Below, in pieces: positions 43,523 to 53,518 of a DNA stretch of 64,000 bases. Within the stretch, counting starts at the first letter, position 1, and each line of letters opens with the position of its first letter. The stretch is taken from the NCBI GenBank assembly GCA_022385805.1, contig MU277706.1, forward strand, positions 213,591 to 277,590, read 5' to 3'. Position numbers and translations under genes: made by a program. The notes beneath the pieces were generated by a model. It was not told the DNA's origin, did no database searches, and saw only the letters and a list, made by a program, of their open reading frames with translations. Source of the stretch: Pilatotrama ljubarskyi. Lineage: Eukaryota > Basidiomycota > Agaricomycetes > Polyporales > Polyporaceae.

Positions 43523-46500
43523 ATGGCCAGAGGAAATGGGAAGAAGCGCGGTCGGGGAGGATTTCGCGGGTTTGATGGCGACCAATCTAGAGGAAGAGGG
43601 AGGGGCGGTTTCAGAGGAAGAGGTAACGGTAGAGGCAGGGGTAGGGGTGGACCCGCATACATGGACGACTTCGACTTCCCCATCCAGCAATGGTCGAGCA
43701 GTGCGTCGTCTGTTCTGTCTTTCATATGCAGACTGATAATAATCTCACAGATGACCCACCGAGTGTAGATACGTCTCGTGGCTCCGGGGGCATGCGCGCT
43801 CGCGGAAGAGGGCGGGGCCCATATTTTGGGCTGGGATCTGGAAGTAGCAGCCCCCGCCGAGGTCACTCGACGCCTCGCGGACGCGGCAGGGGAAGGGGTG
43901 AATTTATCCTTGACGACTCACAACGGACATACGGGCATGGTCGCGGTTTGAGCTCGATTTTGGAAGCTGGCGCACCACTTTCAAGACTACTATATGAAGA
44001 TCGACCACTGCTCAGACCAATCACCTTCGTGCGTTCTGTGTACACGGCGACCTTATTCACGCAAGAGGAAGATATATTCAAGCCTGTAGTGGAAGCAGCT
44101 GGTTAGTACTCCATAATCTCGACTCCTGCTAGTACTTATGTAATGCATAGCGGAAGGGGACGAGAAGAGTCATGTTCCCACCGCCGACACTGTTTCACGC
44201 GTCTTCCATCTTTCCCCGGAGGACGACGCACAGCCATCATCTGACGAGGAACAGCTGGAGGAGATCGACTTTGCCGACATCGGGAGAATACAAGCTGAAG
44301 TTGACGCGGCTGCTGCAAACTCCCCTCCGGCGACTACCGCGATCTCGAACGTGAAGGAAACAGCAGCATTCTTCGTTGACACTACTCCTGGTCCCATCCT
44401 CACGAACACTCGCGAACAACGGATCGAAGTCAACAAGTTACACGGCGCTCTGGGCGACGCGGTTGAGGATGACGAGGTCATCGTCTATGTGGCCCCTCAT
44501 CCTCGTCGTGACAAGCCTCCTACGTGTCCACAAGGTACTACAGCGCCAGCGGACCCCTTGCCTAGCACATCCATCATCACCGGCATAAGCATGACTGCTG
44601 CCGCTTCTCCCTCTCGCCCTTCTGCGCCAGACTCTTCCGCCGTACCGCCTGCATCTCGGACGCAGCCCGCTCCAGGCATCACACTCGAGTTGGGAACGCT
44701 CTATCCCGAGGAAGCAGTGTTTGTACCCGATCCTTCGGAGATTGGCATCGCTCCAGATGCTGCGGACCTTCCCCCTCCGCCGTCGTTCGAGAGCGTCTCC
44801 TTCACCTTCGAACGGAAGACTGTCAAGAAACAATCCCGCCGCCTGCATCCCGTCGGCAGTGGTACACCTCGTTCACTACTCAAGCGCTCACGCAAAGCTC
44901 GGCGGAAGCCCCTGCGCGGGTTCGGTGCTTACGGCGCCATGCACGAGGAGGCGCTGCTTCACGACGTGGACCCTCGCCGCGACGAGCAGCGCCGCGGTGA
45001 CTCGGACGTCAACTGGGGTGACTCGGACGAGCACGAGGACGTCGAGGAGCTATCCCACGGGATCGGCGATATGGAGATCGACGACAGCGTCGACCTGGCG
45101 TCGATGAAACGTTTCGTCCACAGCATGAGCGCGGAGGGCTCGCGGCATGTTACGTTAGATGACGTCGCAGACATCGAGCGGATGAGGAAGGAGGACGAGG
45201 AACCGCAAGTCCGCGGTGCTGAGTCCGCCGATGAAGGAAGCGAGAGTGGCGAAGAGGTGCGGGCAGGGAATGATCTGGCGGCAATTGCCAAAGGCGAAGA
45301 GGATAGCGAGAGTGAGGATGAGGAGGTGGAAGCCATCGTACACGCAGAAGAGGCGATGCTGATCGGAGAGAGCGACGACGGCGACGGTGGGGAAGCTGAG
45401 AGCGGTCATAGGGGTCACCGAGGAGGCGATGGCCAGCGTTCTACAGAGGCCGGCGACGCCGCGGACGATGAGGACGATGAGGACGACGACGAAGACGAAG
45501 ACGAAGACGAAGACGAAGACGAAGACAAAGACAAAGACTCTGATGAAGATGATGAGGAGGACTCTGATGAAGAAGAGACTCCAAAGCGGAGTTTCCAGTC
45601 CCGGCTTGAACGCTTGCGCGCGAGCTCTGCCAAAGGCAAGGGCAAGGCGAAAGATATTCCCTCGGACTCGGAAGACGACTCCAGCGACGAGGCCATGTCG
45701 GTGCAAATGACATGGGCCGATGAGGACGAGGAGTACTTCGACCAGATCGAGGCGAGTGTATGCATCGTCTCGTTTGTGTATATGCGGCTTAACAAGACGT
45801 AGGCGATTCTCGAGGAGAACCAGCAAATCCTCTTGTCGAGAGATAGGGCGGCCAAGACGAGGCTGTTCGCGGCGATTCGGGACGGTCAGTTCGAACGAGA
45901 CATATATGCCGACATGATGGCACCAGCCAGTGCGTTCCACAAGTCATACTTGACGCGCCTACGTTTTGCTCATCTTGCATCGGCAGAGCGAGGTAAGGTT
46001 AAGGACGTTCCGCCTGAGCTTCGCGAACAATGGGAGAAGGACCGCGAGAAGAAGGCCGAGAACAAAAGAAAACGGGCTCTTGAGCGCATGCAACTAGCCG
46101 CGGACCCGTTCGCGACACACAAGGGGGGCAAGAAAGGCCGCAAAGCCATGCTAGCTGCAGCTCGCGCTGCGGACGACGCGGATCTCCCCAACCGAATCAC
46201 GGACCTTGTCACTCTCGAGCAGCAGATACGCCGCTTCCTGGCTGACATCGGCGGTCGCGACACGATGTCGTTGCCCCCCGCAGACAAAGAGACGAGGAAG
46301 AAGATCCATGAGCTCGCTGGGGCGTTTAACCTCAAGAGTCAGAGCAAGGGCAGCGGCCAGTCCCGGTATACTACGCTCATCAAGACCTCGAAGAGCGGCA
46401 TAGGCATCAACGAGCGGAAGATACGGCGGATCCTCAAACAGGCAACGAACGGCGCCTGGGAGGGACCCGACACGGGAAGGGGAAAGGGGAGGTCGAAGGC

Positions 46501-46758
46501 GGTATCGCTCGCCAAGCACCGCGAGGGCGAGGAAGTCGGCAAGGTCAGTCAGTTATCCAATATTGTATGAAGCTGCGAGGAACTGAACTTCTGCGCACTT
46601 AGGCGGCCCCGAAGATTGGAGAGTCGAACATCGGCTTCAAGATGTTGGCTGCGATGGGCTGGAACGATGGGGACCGTATAGGTTTGTCGGGTGGTTTGGA
46701 TGCTCCTCTGACGGCTATCATGAAGAAGACGAAACTCGGGCTCGGCGCTACCCTGTAG
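43523..46758 (+). CDS. SQS1: SQS1-like R3H/G-patch protein
   Basis: Yeast Sqs1/Pfa1 activates the DEAH helicase Prp43 in splicing and ribosome biogenesis; the G-patch binds the helicase. Five exons (43523-43700, 43751-44101, 44151-45757, 45803-46543, 46603-46758) give 1010 residues. The N-terminus is RGG-rich (RGRGRGGFRGRGNGRGRG), an RNA-binding type. A conserved block follows (RPLLRPITFVRS, then AAFFVDTTPG). The middle is very acidic, with a (GACGAA)n-coded Asp/Glu run near residue 625. An R3H-type region spans about 840-925 (ITDLVTLEQQIRRFLADIGG and SRYTTLIKTSKSG), and the G-patch is at the end (NIGFKMLAAMGWNDGDRIGL). The exon 3/4 junction has two possible donors; I took GTATGC at 45758. 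Confidence 0.88.
45488..45535 (+). repeat. Hexanucleotide microsatellite in coding sequence
   Basis: Six perfect GACGAA units then two GACAAA units, encoding alternating Asp-Glu then Asp-Lys in the acidic middle of the SQS1-like protein. In-frame length change would alter only the acidic run. Confidence 0.9.
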
Positions 46759-47280
46759 ATTCCATGTCACCAGACTGTTCCCATTGCTGCAGATCCGGAC
46801 ATAGGACGCTGCAGGCTTTCCGCAGACATCAGTTGTCGGGGTTTTCTTGGCAAAGGATAGGATTCATCTCGTGCATGGAAGCGTGTCATATAAGCACCGC
46901 CAGTATAGCAGACCACGGAAGATGTATCGCGTATCGCATACTCGGTATTTGATGGCTTCCCGCTTCTCTCGACTTGGTTTTGTATGATCGCGTGCTGGCT
47001 GGAGTACTGTGCTGTCGTAATTCTACCGAGTAAGATGATGTCCGATGTTTTAGCTTCCTCCGCGAAGCGTTTCTTACTTACCTTGTTGGGATGCTCGGTG
47101 TCGTCAAGCGCCCAGGATCCGTTTTGGCCGCAGGCGTTCGCGACTCCAGTGACCACGATACGCTCTTCTCATCGAGGCCACCACCCTCCTTTCTAGCTTT
47201 CTCAGACAGGCTGCCTAGATCGTCTTTGACTGCTTCTGCGTTAGCAACTACGACATAAACGCGCTTGAGATCGCTTCGGA
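46759..47280. other. Intergenic between SQS1-like and MMTAG2-like genes
   Basis: 522 bases with the upstream gene's 3' UTR and the promoter of the next gene. No coding frame with a motif. Confidence 0.5.
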
Positions 47281-48176
47281 ATGTTCGAACCCGTGCGAGG
47301 AGGCACCCGCGGTGGCCAAGCAGAGTTCAAGTGGACAGACGTTGCGCAGGATAAGGACCGAGAGGTACGTCCCTCAGCTGGTTCGTGCCAGGGAGACCAT
47401 GCTCAATTGGGAGCGACGGCCAGAACTATCTCGGCCACAGTATCAACGCGCCCACGGGGCGGTGGCAGAAGAACAAGGACATCCATTGGTACCAGCGCGA
47501 CGCGAAGCAGACAGAGGCGGAGCGGCAGGAGGAGATCCGCAAGATTAAGGAGGCAGAGGCTGAGGCGATAGCTGCTGCATTGTGAGTACGCTGCTCGGTG
47601 GGAGACTCCCTCATATGCTAACTACCGCGCAGGGGGTTCGCTCCTGGCTCGAAGCCCGCCGCCTCGGCGGCAGGAGGTACTGGTACAGGTGCGAACGCGA
47701 TCGCCGTTCCTCCCAAGGCGGCGTCGCTCGACGAGCTTGACCCGGAGAAGGAGGAACGCCGCCGGCGCAAAGCGCAGAAGAAAGAGGAGAAGCGGCTGAA
47801 GAAGGAGAAGAAGCGCGCTGAGCGGCGACGGGAGCGGGGCGACGTGTCCAGCGACGAGGAAGGCTCGCGGAAACGCCATCGTTCGCACTCGCATTCCTCA
47901 CGGCGGCGTGAGCACTCGCGGTCACCGTCGCCGCGACCGAGGGACCGCTCACGGTCGCGTTCGCCGAGGCGGAGAGACCATTCAAGGGAGAGACATGACC
48001 GGTACAGAAACGCGGAGCGTGTTCGCAGTCGGTCGAGAACCCCGCCGGTACGCCGGCGAGTGGATGAGCGCGAGTACGACGAAGAGGAGCGCAACAGAGA
48101 ACGCGAGAGAGATCGCCGGCGCTGGGAGGACAATGCCAGGAGGGACCGACCCGGCGCGCGTTGGGGAAGAGACTGA
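47281..48176 (+). CDS. MMTAG2-like (kinase phosphorylation domain) protein
   Basis: Three exons (47281-47364, 47424-47581, 47633-48176) give 261 residues. The first 80 residues match the conserved MMTAG domain found from fungi to humans: MFEPVRGGTRGGQAEFKW, VAQDKDRENYLGHSINAPTG, then GRWQKNKDIHWYQRDA. A charged helix with Glu/Lys (EEIRKIKEAEAEAIAAAL) follows, then a KKEEKRLKKEKKRAERRRERG basic stretch (read as parts) and an RS-type tail (HRSHSHSSRRREHSRSPSPR) ending RDRPGARWGRD. The RS tail suggests a nuclear, splicing-associated protein, but the molecular role of the family is not known. Both introns keep the conserved domain in frame. It lies 522 bp downstream of the SQS1-like gene on the same strand; both are RNA-linked, which may be coincidence. 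Confidence 0.9.
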
Positions 48177-48762
48177 GAGGATCCGTATGTCTGCGTGTTC
48201 ATTGTACTCTGATTCTGCTTGTACTACTTTATGCTTCCGAGGGATAGATATAGCTGCGACGTCTTCGCACTGGAGACTTGTCCCGCTTATGGCGTGCCAA
48301 TGTCCCTTCGTACGACTTCAGCACTCTTTGTTCCCAGTACCAAACTCCACGCGGGGCGCTCAAGTCTGTCGGGCAGCGGACAAGGCAGCGGAGGTGCCTA
48401 GGAAGCTGGACGAAACGATGCTCGAACGTCTCACAACATCTGCTTCGGACCCGCACCCTTCGCTCACAGGTAGGCATGAGAGCATGATGCCGACCACTTC
48501 TATTAGGACCTTGGGTTTCGACCGCGTCCGCGACTTCTGAGCTGGGTGACGCGTCGCGGCGAAGTGCCCAGGACTTCTCTCCGTTCTCCGGACGTCGACG
48601 GGCTGACCAGAAGACGCTGAGAACACAACGGTCCCTTCGCGAAACGTGTGCCCGCTGACAAACGGTGATTGTGCGGTGGCCAGTACATCACCGCGTAAGT
48701 ACTATGTAGTAACTGTCGCAGGTGACGTTTATGGCTTCTTGGACCTTCCAGCAAAGCTCGCA
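48177..48762. other. Intergenic, 3' flank of the MMTAG2-like gene
   Basis: 586 bases without a supportable coding frame. No motif seen. Confidence 0.5.
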
Positions 48763-48788
48763 TACTGTACTTCCCAGACGTTAGGCGA
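48763..48788 (+). repeat. Left terminal inverted repeat
   Basis: 26 bases identical to the reverse complement of 49021-49046. Confidence 0.9.
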
Positions 48789-49020
48789 AGCGATGTAACC
48801 CTAGATTAGGGCGTGGGAAGGGGGAGACTAGGCGATGAGTGCCCGGGGACATGGGGACACAGGCGATACGATTGGCTCAGGACGCCATAGGCGCCCATAG
48901 GCGCCCGTTACCTGACAGAATTACCAAATCCGGTAGGGGAGGCGTAGGCGATGGGTGGCCGGGGACATGGGGACAGGCGCCCATATAGGCGATGCGACGG
49001 AGGCCAGGGGACAGGGGACA

Positions 49021-49046
49021 TCGCCTAACGTCTGGGAAGTACAGTA
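49021..49046 (-). repeat. Right terminal inverted repeat
   Basis: 26 bases identical to the reverse complement of 48763-48788. Confidence 0.9.
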
Positions 49047-50643
49047 GCAGAAACGGCAGGGACGCCCTCCCAGCCAGCGCAGCACAAGGGCGTCGTGGCT
49101 GACTATGACCTAACGTACTGCTCACATCTCAATACGTAGTCTTGCGAGCATCGTACCTGCCTGCCTGTGCAGGGTCGTGTGCCGTGCGGTGACAGCGGAA
49201 GCGAATGTGAAGGCCGGAACTTCAGCCACCTATGGACGGACAGCGGCTTCAAGTTGGTCCGCCCAGGACCATAACGAGGCTAGATGAGGACGCTCGCGTC
49301 TCAGGTTAGCTCTGAAAGGCCATATGTGTTCGCGGAGGGGATCCGAGAAAGTCGGGTTGGGCGTTGGAACATGATGAGGAGGTACTCCGCGACGATACGC
49401 ATGCTCTGATCGCGACGAGTCCGGTGGACGTGTCCCAGGATAGTGTAGTCTCAGGACGCGGCAGGCATTTCATCTGCACAACCTGGTGCGAGCCTGAATT
49501 CGCGTGATGCCATTGTCGTGAAGATGTTCTCTTGGTCAAATAGCCTACTCGGAGCTGTCGAGAAGCGCCCTGCACAACAACGGCACGTGTGCTAGTACCC
49601 GCCGCATCCCGCGCGCAACAACGTAGGACGACGTGGCCGTATTACGACAAGGACGAATGCGCACAGGAACCGTGCGGGCATCTGCCGAGTTGCCGGGGCC
49701 AGTCTGGAGGACGCAAGGACGAGGAGCGCATGGATCGGACGGTGTTTCAGGCTTGTAACGCGACGGCGTAGATCGCCATGACAGTTACGGGCCATATGCC
49801 ACGGACGACCCTTTGTGGCGGCAAGAGGTGCGCAGCCACTGAGCCAGGCCGACGCGGAGATGGACGCACGCGGCTGCGGTGCGGCGATTGACTGGAGGCT
49901 CATGGCGTTTCGTCTCGTTTCGTGTCCTCGAGGCAGACGGTGACGACAGGTGAGAGCCCTCAGCGCGCGGACGCGACAGCTCAGTCGTCACGCCGAGCAT
50001 TTGCTGTTGTCGTTTGGGGTGCTCTGTCGCGGCGACCCTCGTCTGGAGAGTCGTTCGCCCGACTGGCGACGGAGGTGCCGGGGCCACAGCCGCGCGCCTG
50101 AGGCAGCTGGCGGCCACCCGCGTGTCGGACATCGGCGAGAGAGGACGGCGAGGAGTCTAGAGCTGCGAACGAGGCTAGCATGGGTTGTCATCAGCATCGG
50201 GCGACGCGAGCGCAGATCGTCCTGCGAACCCGATGGGAGTATGTAAGTAGCGCGAGTTTGTGTGCGCGCAAGGGGCGGACGCCGGTTTCACCATATATGG
50301 ACTAGGCCGGGCACAGCAGCCGCGAGTCTGCACCGTCCTCCGACGACCCACTCCCGCTTCTGCGCCCAGGCGCGAGCCACAGTCGTATATATTCCCCACC
50401 ACCATCCTCAGCACCCTTACACCCCGCCTAATTCTCCCCAGACTCCTCCTTTGCACCATCGCCTTCTCCGACCACTCTCTGCGCTCCTTTCTGCACTCTA
50501 CTAGCCTGTCCTAATAAAGTACGCCCGACCCCTGTGTCCCCATACCACCCTCGCGCTCCTTTCTGTCCACGCTTCATCAACCCCTTGGCACCCTCGGCCC
50601 TTCCACCGCACTCCTCCTCCTCAACCCACATCTGCCATCCACA
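49047..50643. other. Intergenic upstream of the DUF6593 gene
   Basis: 1.6 kb. Short open frames only. The last 250 bases are strongly CT-rich on the plus strand, a typical fungal leader, with GTATATATTCC near 50383 as a possible TATA element for the gene at 50644. Confidence 0.45.
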
Positions 50644-51422
50644 ATGTCCAACTTCGGCATGCCGTACTTCCTCGAGGACACCACCGGCCGCATAACCGGC
50701 TCCGAGTTCGTCGACCTCCACAACCGGATGCACCTCAGCCTCAAGCAGACGCTGCGCGACGCGCACCATGCCGCCTATGTCATCTACGATCTCTCGTCGC
50801 GCCTCTCAGGAGCCAGCCGCGGCGGCTTGCTTGTGCCACTCGCAACCCTAGACTTTGGCGCGAACAACGCTCTCGGCACCATCAAGATCGGCGACAGCGA
50901 GCACATCCAGATGGGCCAGTATCTGAGCAAGTGTACGGGGTACGTGTCCGACGCGTCTGCCGCAGGAGAATTTTTGACTGACGCGTGCGCCCGCGCCATT
51001 GCAGCGGAGCGAAGGCGCGAAAGTTCCGAGCATCCGACGGGCAGGATTATCGCTGGTCCCTGCAATCGAACGGCGAGTGGCAGGTGGGTGTCGGCGCGCG
51101 TCTGGGCTAAACTAACTGGCTGATCGTTGTGTCTCTACGGGTCCAGTGCACAAATGTCAGGAGCGGTTACCACATCGCGACTTACAGCATGAAGCCCGCG
51201 GGAGAGCCACAATATGCGGGCTCGTCGGGCTGTATGCTCACTGTAGAAGAAGCCTACCCTCACCTCGTCGGCGGTACGTCTCCCGTGCTTCCCGCCCTCA
51301 CAGCACCCTCCCCCTATCAGTTCCCGTCTCCAGTCTGTGCATGTTGGCTGAAATGATTTCGCCCCATAGAGCTGCTCGCGTCCTTGACAATCATGCGGCA
51401 TATTGAACAGTACGACCTGTGA
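50644..51422 (+). CDS. DUF6593-domain protein
   Basis: Four exons (50644-50939, 51005-51083, 51147-51273, 51370-51422) encode 184 residues in frame. It starts MSNFGMPYFLEDTTGRITGSEFVD. The later part shows the pattern of the basidiomycete DUF6593 family: ARKFRASDGQDYRWSLQ, then a cysteine-bearing strand, then HIATYSM, then LTVEEAYPHLV and ELLASLTIMRHIEQ at the end. The family is a beta-rich, lipocalin-like or Tubby-like fold of unknown role, expanded in mushrooms. No signal peptide and no membrane segment. A CT-rich leader precedes it, suggesting good expression. The spliced frame matches the family while every unspliced frame breaks it. Confidence 0.82.
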
Positions 51423-52115
51423 GCCGAGCTCCGCCCTGGCGGCGTCCGAGCCGATGGCCACACCCTCTTCCGGACACTGTCGTCTGTCGACGTTCGGCCA
51501 GTACATGCATGCTGCAGGCCTGTCGCTCCTGCTCCTTACTGTAATCCCGGTGGGCTTCGGCCCTTTCACTACTTTATCGTCCTCGATATAATCTGTATCC
51601 TGACTCCTCTAGTAGCACCGAAAGTAGCGTAATGTACAACCTATGTACACTTGACACCATCATCTCCGTAGATAGCTCCCTCTCGCCGCCGACTGTCCTC
51701 TCTCTGATTTGCGCTCGTGCCATAACACATCCTAACCTACTCTACTATTATACTTGCCTGTAAGTACGGATCGTTGAATTTATCATAATGCCAGGGACGT
51801 GGGTCGAACATGCGACCTGAACAATATGCAGTCACCAGCCTCGCGAGGCGCCCGCGCGCGGTTCCTCCTGCCGGGATTCGGTACCGGTCGGGACTCGGTG
51901 GTTTCAATCCTGACTCTGACTACATATCATCTAAGTACCGCCGCAGGCTGCAGCCGCGAGTATATATTGCCTTGGCGTTCAGCCATATTCGTCTCGAACG
52001 TCGCTATCTTGAATGCCCCCTGCATTCTGCCAGCTCAGCGCGTAGAGGGACGCCGTACATTGACCCTAGCACATCTCTCCGCGGCAGACTCGCCGTGCGC
52101 TGTACTATCGCGGCA
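51423..52115. other. Intergenic between DUF6593 and P-loop kinase genes
   Basis: 693 bases. The frame leading into the kinase start is open for about 100 codons back to 51810, so a longer N-terminus cannot be excluded, but it shows no motif. A tRNA-like 3' half lies on the minus strand at 51789-51823. Confidence 0.45.
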
Positions 52116-53065
52116 ATGGTGCCTTCGGTACCGCCTCTACACGGGGATGGTGCTGGAAATTACCGCATCCACATCGTAGGAAACAGCGGTACGTCTCGGT
52201 GCCTTCTTCTGTTCTGGCGCCGTGAGTTATGACCGTATACGGACCGTTCGACACAGGCACCGGAAAGGTGAGCTCTTGCGGAAATTCATATTGCATCTCG
52301 CTCGCAATAAGTACAGTCCACGCTCGCGCAAGAGCTCTCTGCGCTCTTGGACGTGCCCTATATTTCCCTCGACACATTGTACTGGGGCCCTGGTTGGCGC
52401 GAATGCCCCCGCGACGAGTTTCGTGCCGCCGTTCGGGCGGCGCTGGACCGTCATCCTCGCGGGTGGATCGTCGACGGTAATTACACGAAGAAGCTCGGAA
52501 GCATGATCACGGACGAGGCGACAGACACCATCTGTGAGCACCGCAGGCCTCCGCAGAGCGCTGGGGCTGACATCCCCGCCGGACGGCATTCGCAGGGCTC
52601 GACCCGCCGCTTCTGCTCTACTTCCCGCGGCTGTGCTGGAGGACCTTCGTGCGGCTCCTGCGGCTCGCGCCTCCGTGCAGCCCGGGCTGCGAGGAGATGG
52701 CGGGCGAGGTGTTCTTCTCGCGGAACAGCATCGTCTGGTGGTATGTAATGGCGCTCGTCTTCCTTCCGCACGTCTCGTGCGCCTCTTCATCTCCGCTCAT
52801 GCGCATCCGCGCATCCGCGTTCCCGAGAAGAGTGTCCTGATCTGTGTCCTCCGTGCGCAGGTGCCTCACCAACCACTCGACGGTGCGCAAGCGTCAAGCG
52901 GTGCTGTACCGCGTTGATGGCGTGCATGTCGGCGGGAGGCGCAGGCGCATCGGCGGGTGGGGAGTCGAGCTTGCTGCGTGGAAGCGCGACGTCCAGTCGA
53001 TGGTTCTGCTTCGAAAGCAGGAAGGCGCGTTGTCTCCTGCAGTCGCGGAGATTGCGCGAGGGTGA
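52116..53065 (+). CDS. Adenylate-kinase-like P-loop kinase
   Basis: Five exons (52116-52188, 52257-52267, 52317-52533, 52596-52740, 52861-53065) give 216 residues. The Walker A loop is GNSGTGKST at residues 22-30, with catalytic Lys28. VPYISLDTLYWGPGW follows, then GWIVDGNYTKKLG, an acidic DTIWLDPPLLLYFPR (Walker B-like hydrophobic strand plus Asp), then a lid-like region with arginines (VRKRQAVLYRVDG). This is the pattern of the AAA_17/FlaR-type P-loop kinases annotated as DNA-topology-modulation or adenylate-kinase-like proteins, best known in bacteria and also found in fungi. The substrate is unknown, likely a nucleotide or small alcohol. The second exon is 11 nt and encodes most of GTGK. 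It converges with the transcription factor gene. Confidence 0.82.
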
Positions 53066-53518
53066 TTCTCATACACTTCTCCATATGCATACTGTGACCC
53101 CGTGTTCGTAGTAGCTGCGCGAGCTCGGAGCGAAATGGAAGATCACATTAAAGGAAGCTATGGGGTATTGGTATAGGACACGGCGAGTGTCGGAGAGGAT
53201 CCGATGGAGGTATGCATACATGGGACGCAAGCGGGAGGGACAAGCGGGAGGGACAGACAGGTTGGTATAGTAGGCAAGTGGCAGAGCGTAGGGGTGTCAA
53301 AGGTCCTGACAGCGTGAATAGCAACGAACGTCGTAGTGGGGTTGTATACAAACGGATAGGCTACAGAAGGGGATCGGTGGTATAAAGAACGAGGTTACGG
53401 CACAGCGATAGGGATGTTGAGGAAAAACGAGATCGGCGACGTGAGTGTACATGGTATGTCCGGTCTTCGCGATGGCGCTCGGGTCAATAGAGTGTGGTAG
53501 TAGACGGCGCTGTGCAGG
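53066..53518. other. Intergenic, convergent 3' ends
   Basis: 453 bases between the P-loop kinase stop and the transcription factor stop. Contains a short direct repeat CAAGCGGGAGGGA at about 53228-53252. No gene seen. Confidence 0.5.

Larger units (their letters stand above)
48763..49046. mobile_element. MITE-like element with 26 bp perfect terminal inverted repeats
   Basis: The left end (48763-48788) and the right end (49021-49046) are perfect reverse complements over 26 bases beginning TACTGTACTTCCCAGACG. The element is 284 bp long and has no coding frame, as in miniature inverted-repeat elements moved in trans. The outer TA could be a TA target duplication (Tc1/mariner-like); a flanking GCA on both sides could instead be a 3-bp duplication. 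The inside holds two near-copies of a 35-40 bp G-rich block (48832-48871 and 48947-48981, sharing CCGGGGACATGGGGACA) and a short tandem of ATAGGCGCC at 48886-48909. No transposase is in the window. Confidence 0.8.

Noticed and set aside
45155..45940. 261-codon minus-strand frame rich in Val/Phe/Ile
   Set aside because: It is the antisense of the acidic region of the SQS1-like gene; the hydrophobic run is just the complement of GAC/GAA repeats.
53228..53253. Direct repeat CAAGCGGGAGGGA twice in the 3' region
   Set aside because: Two copies only, in a presumed 3' UTR; most simply a small slippage duplication.
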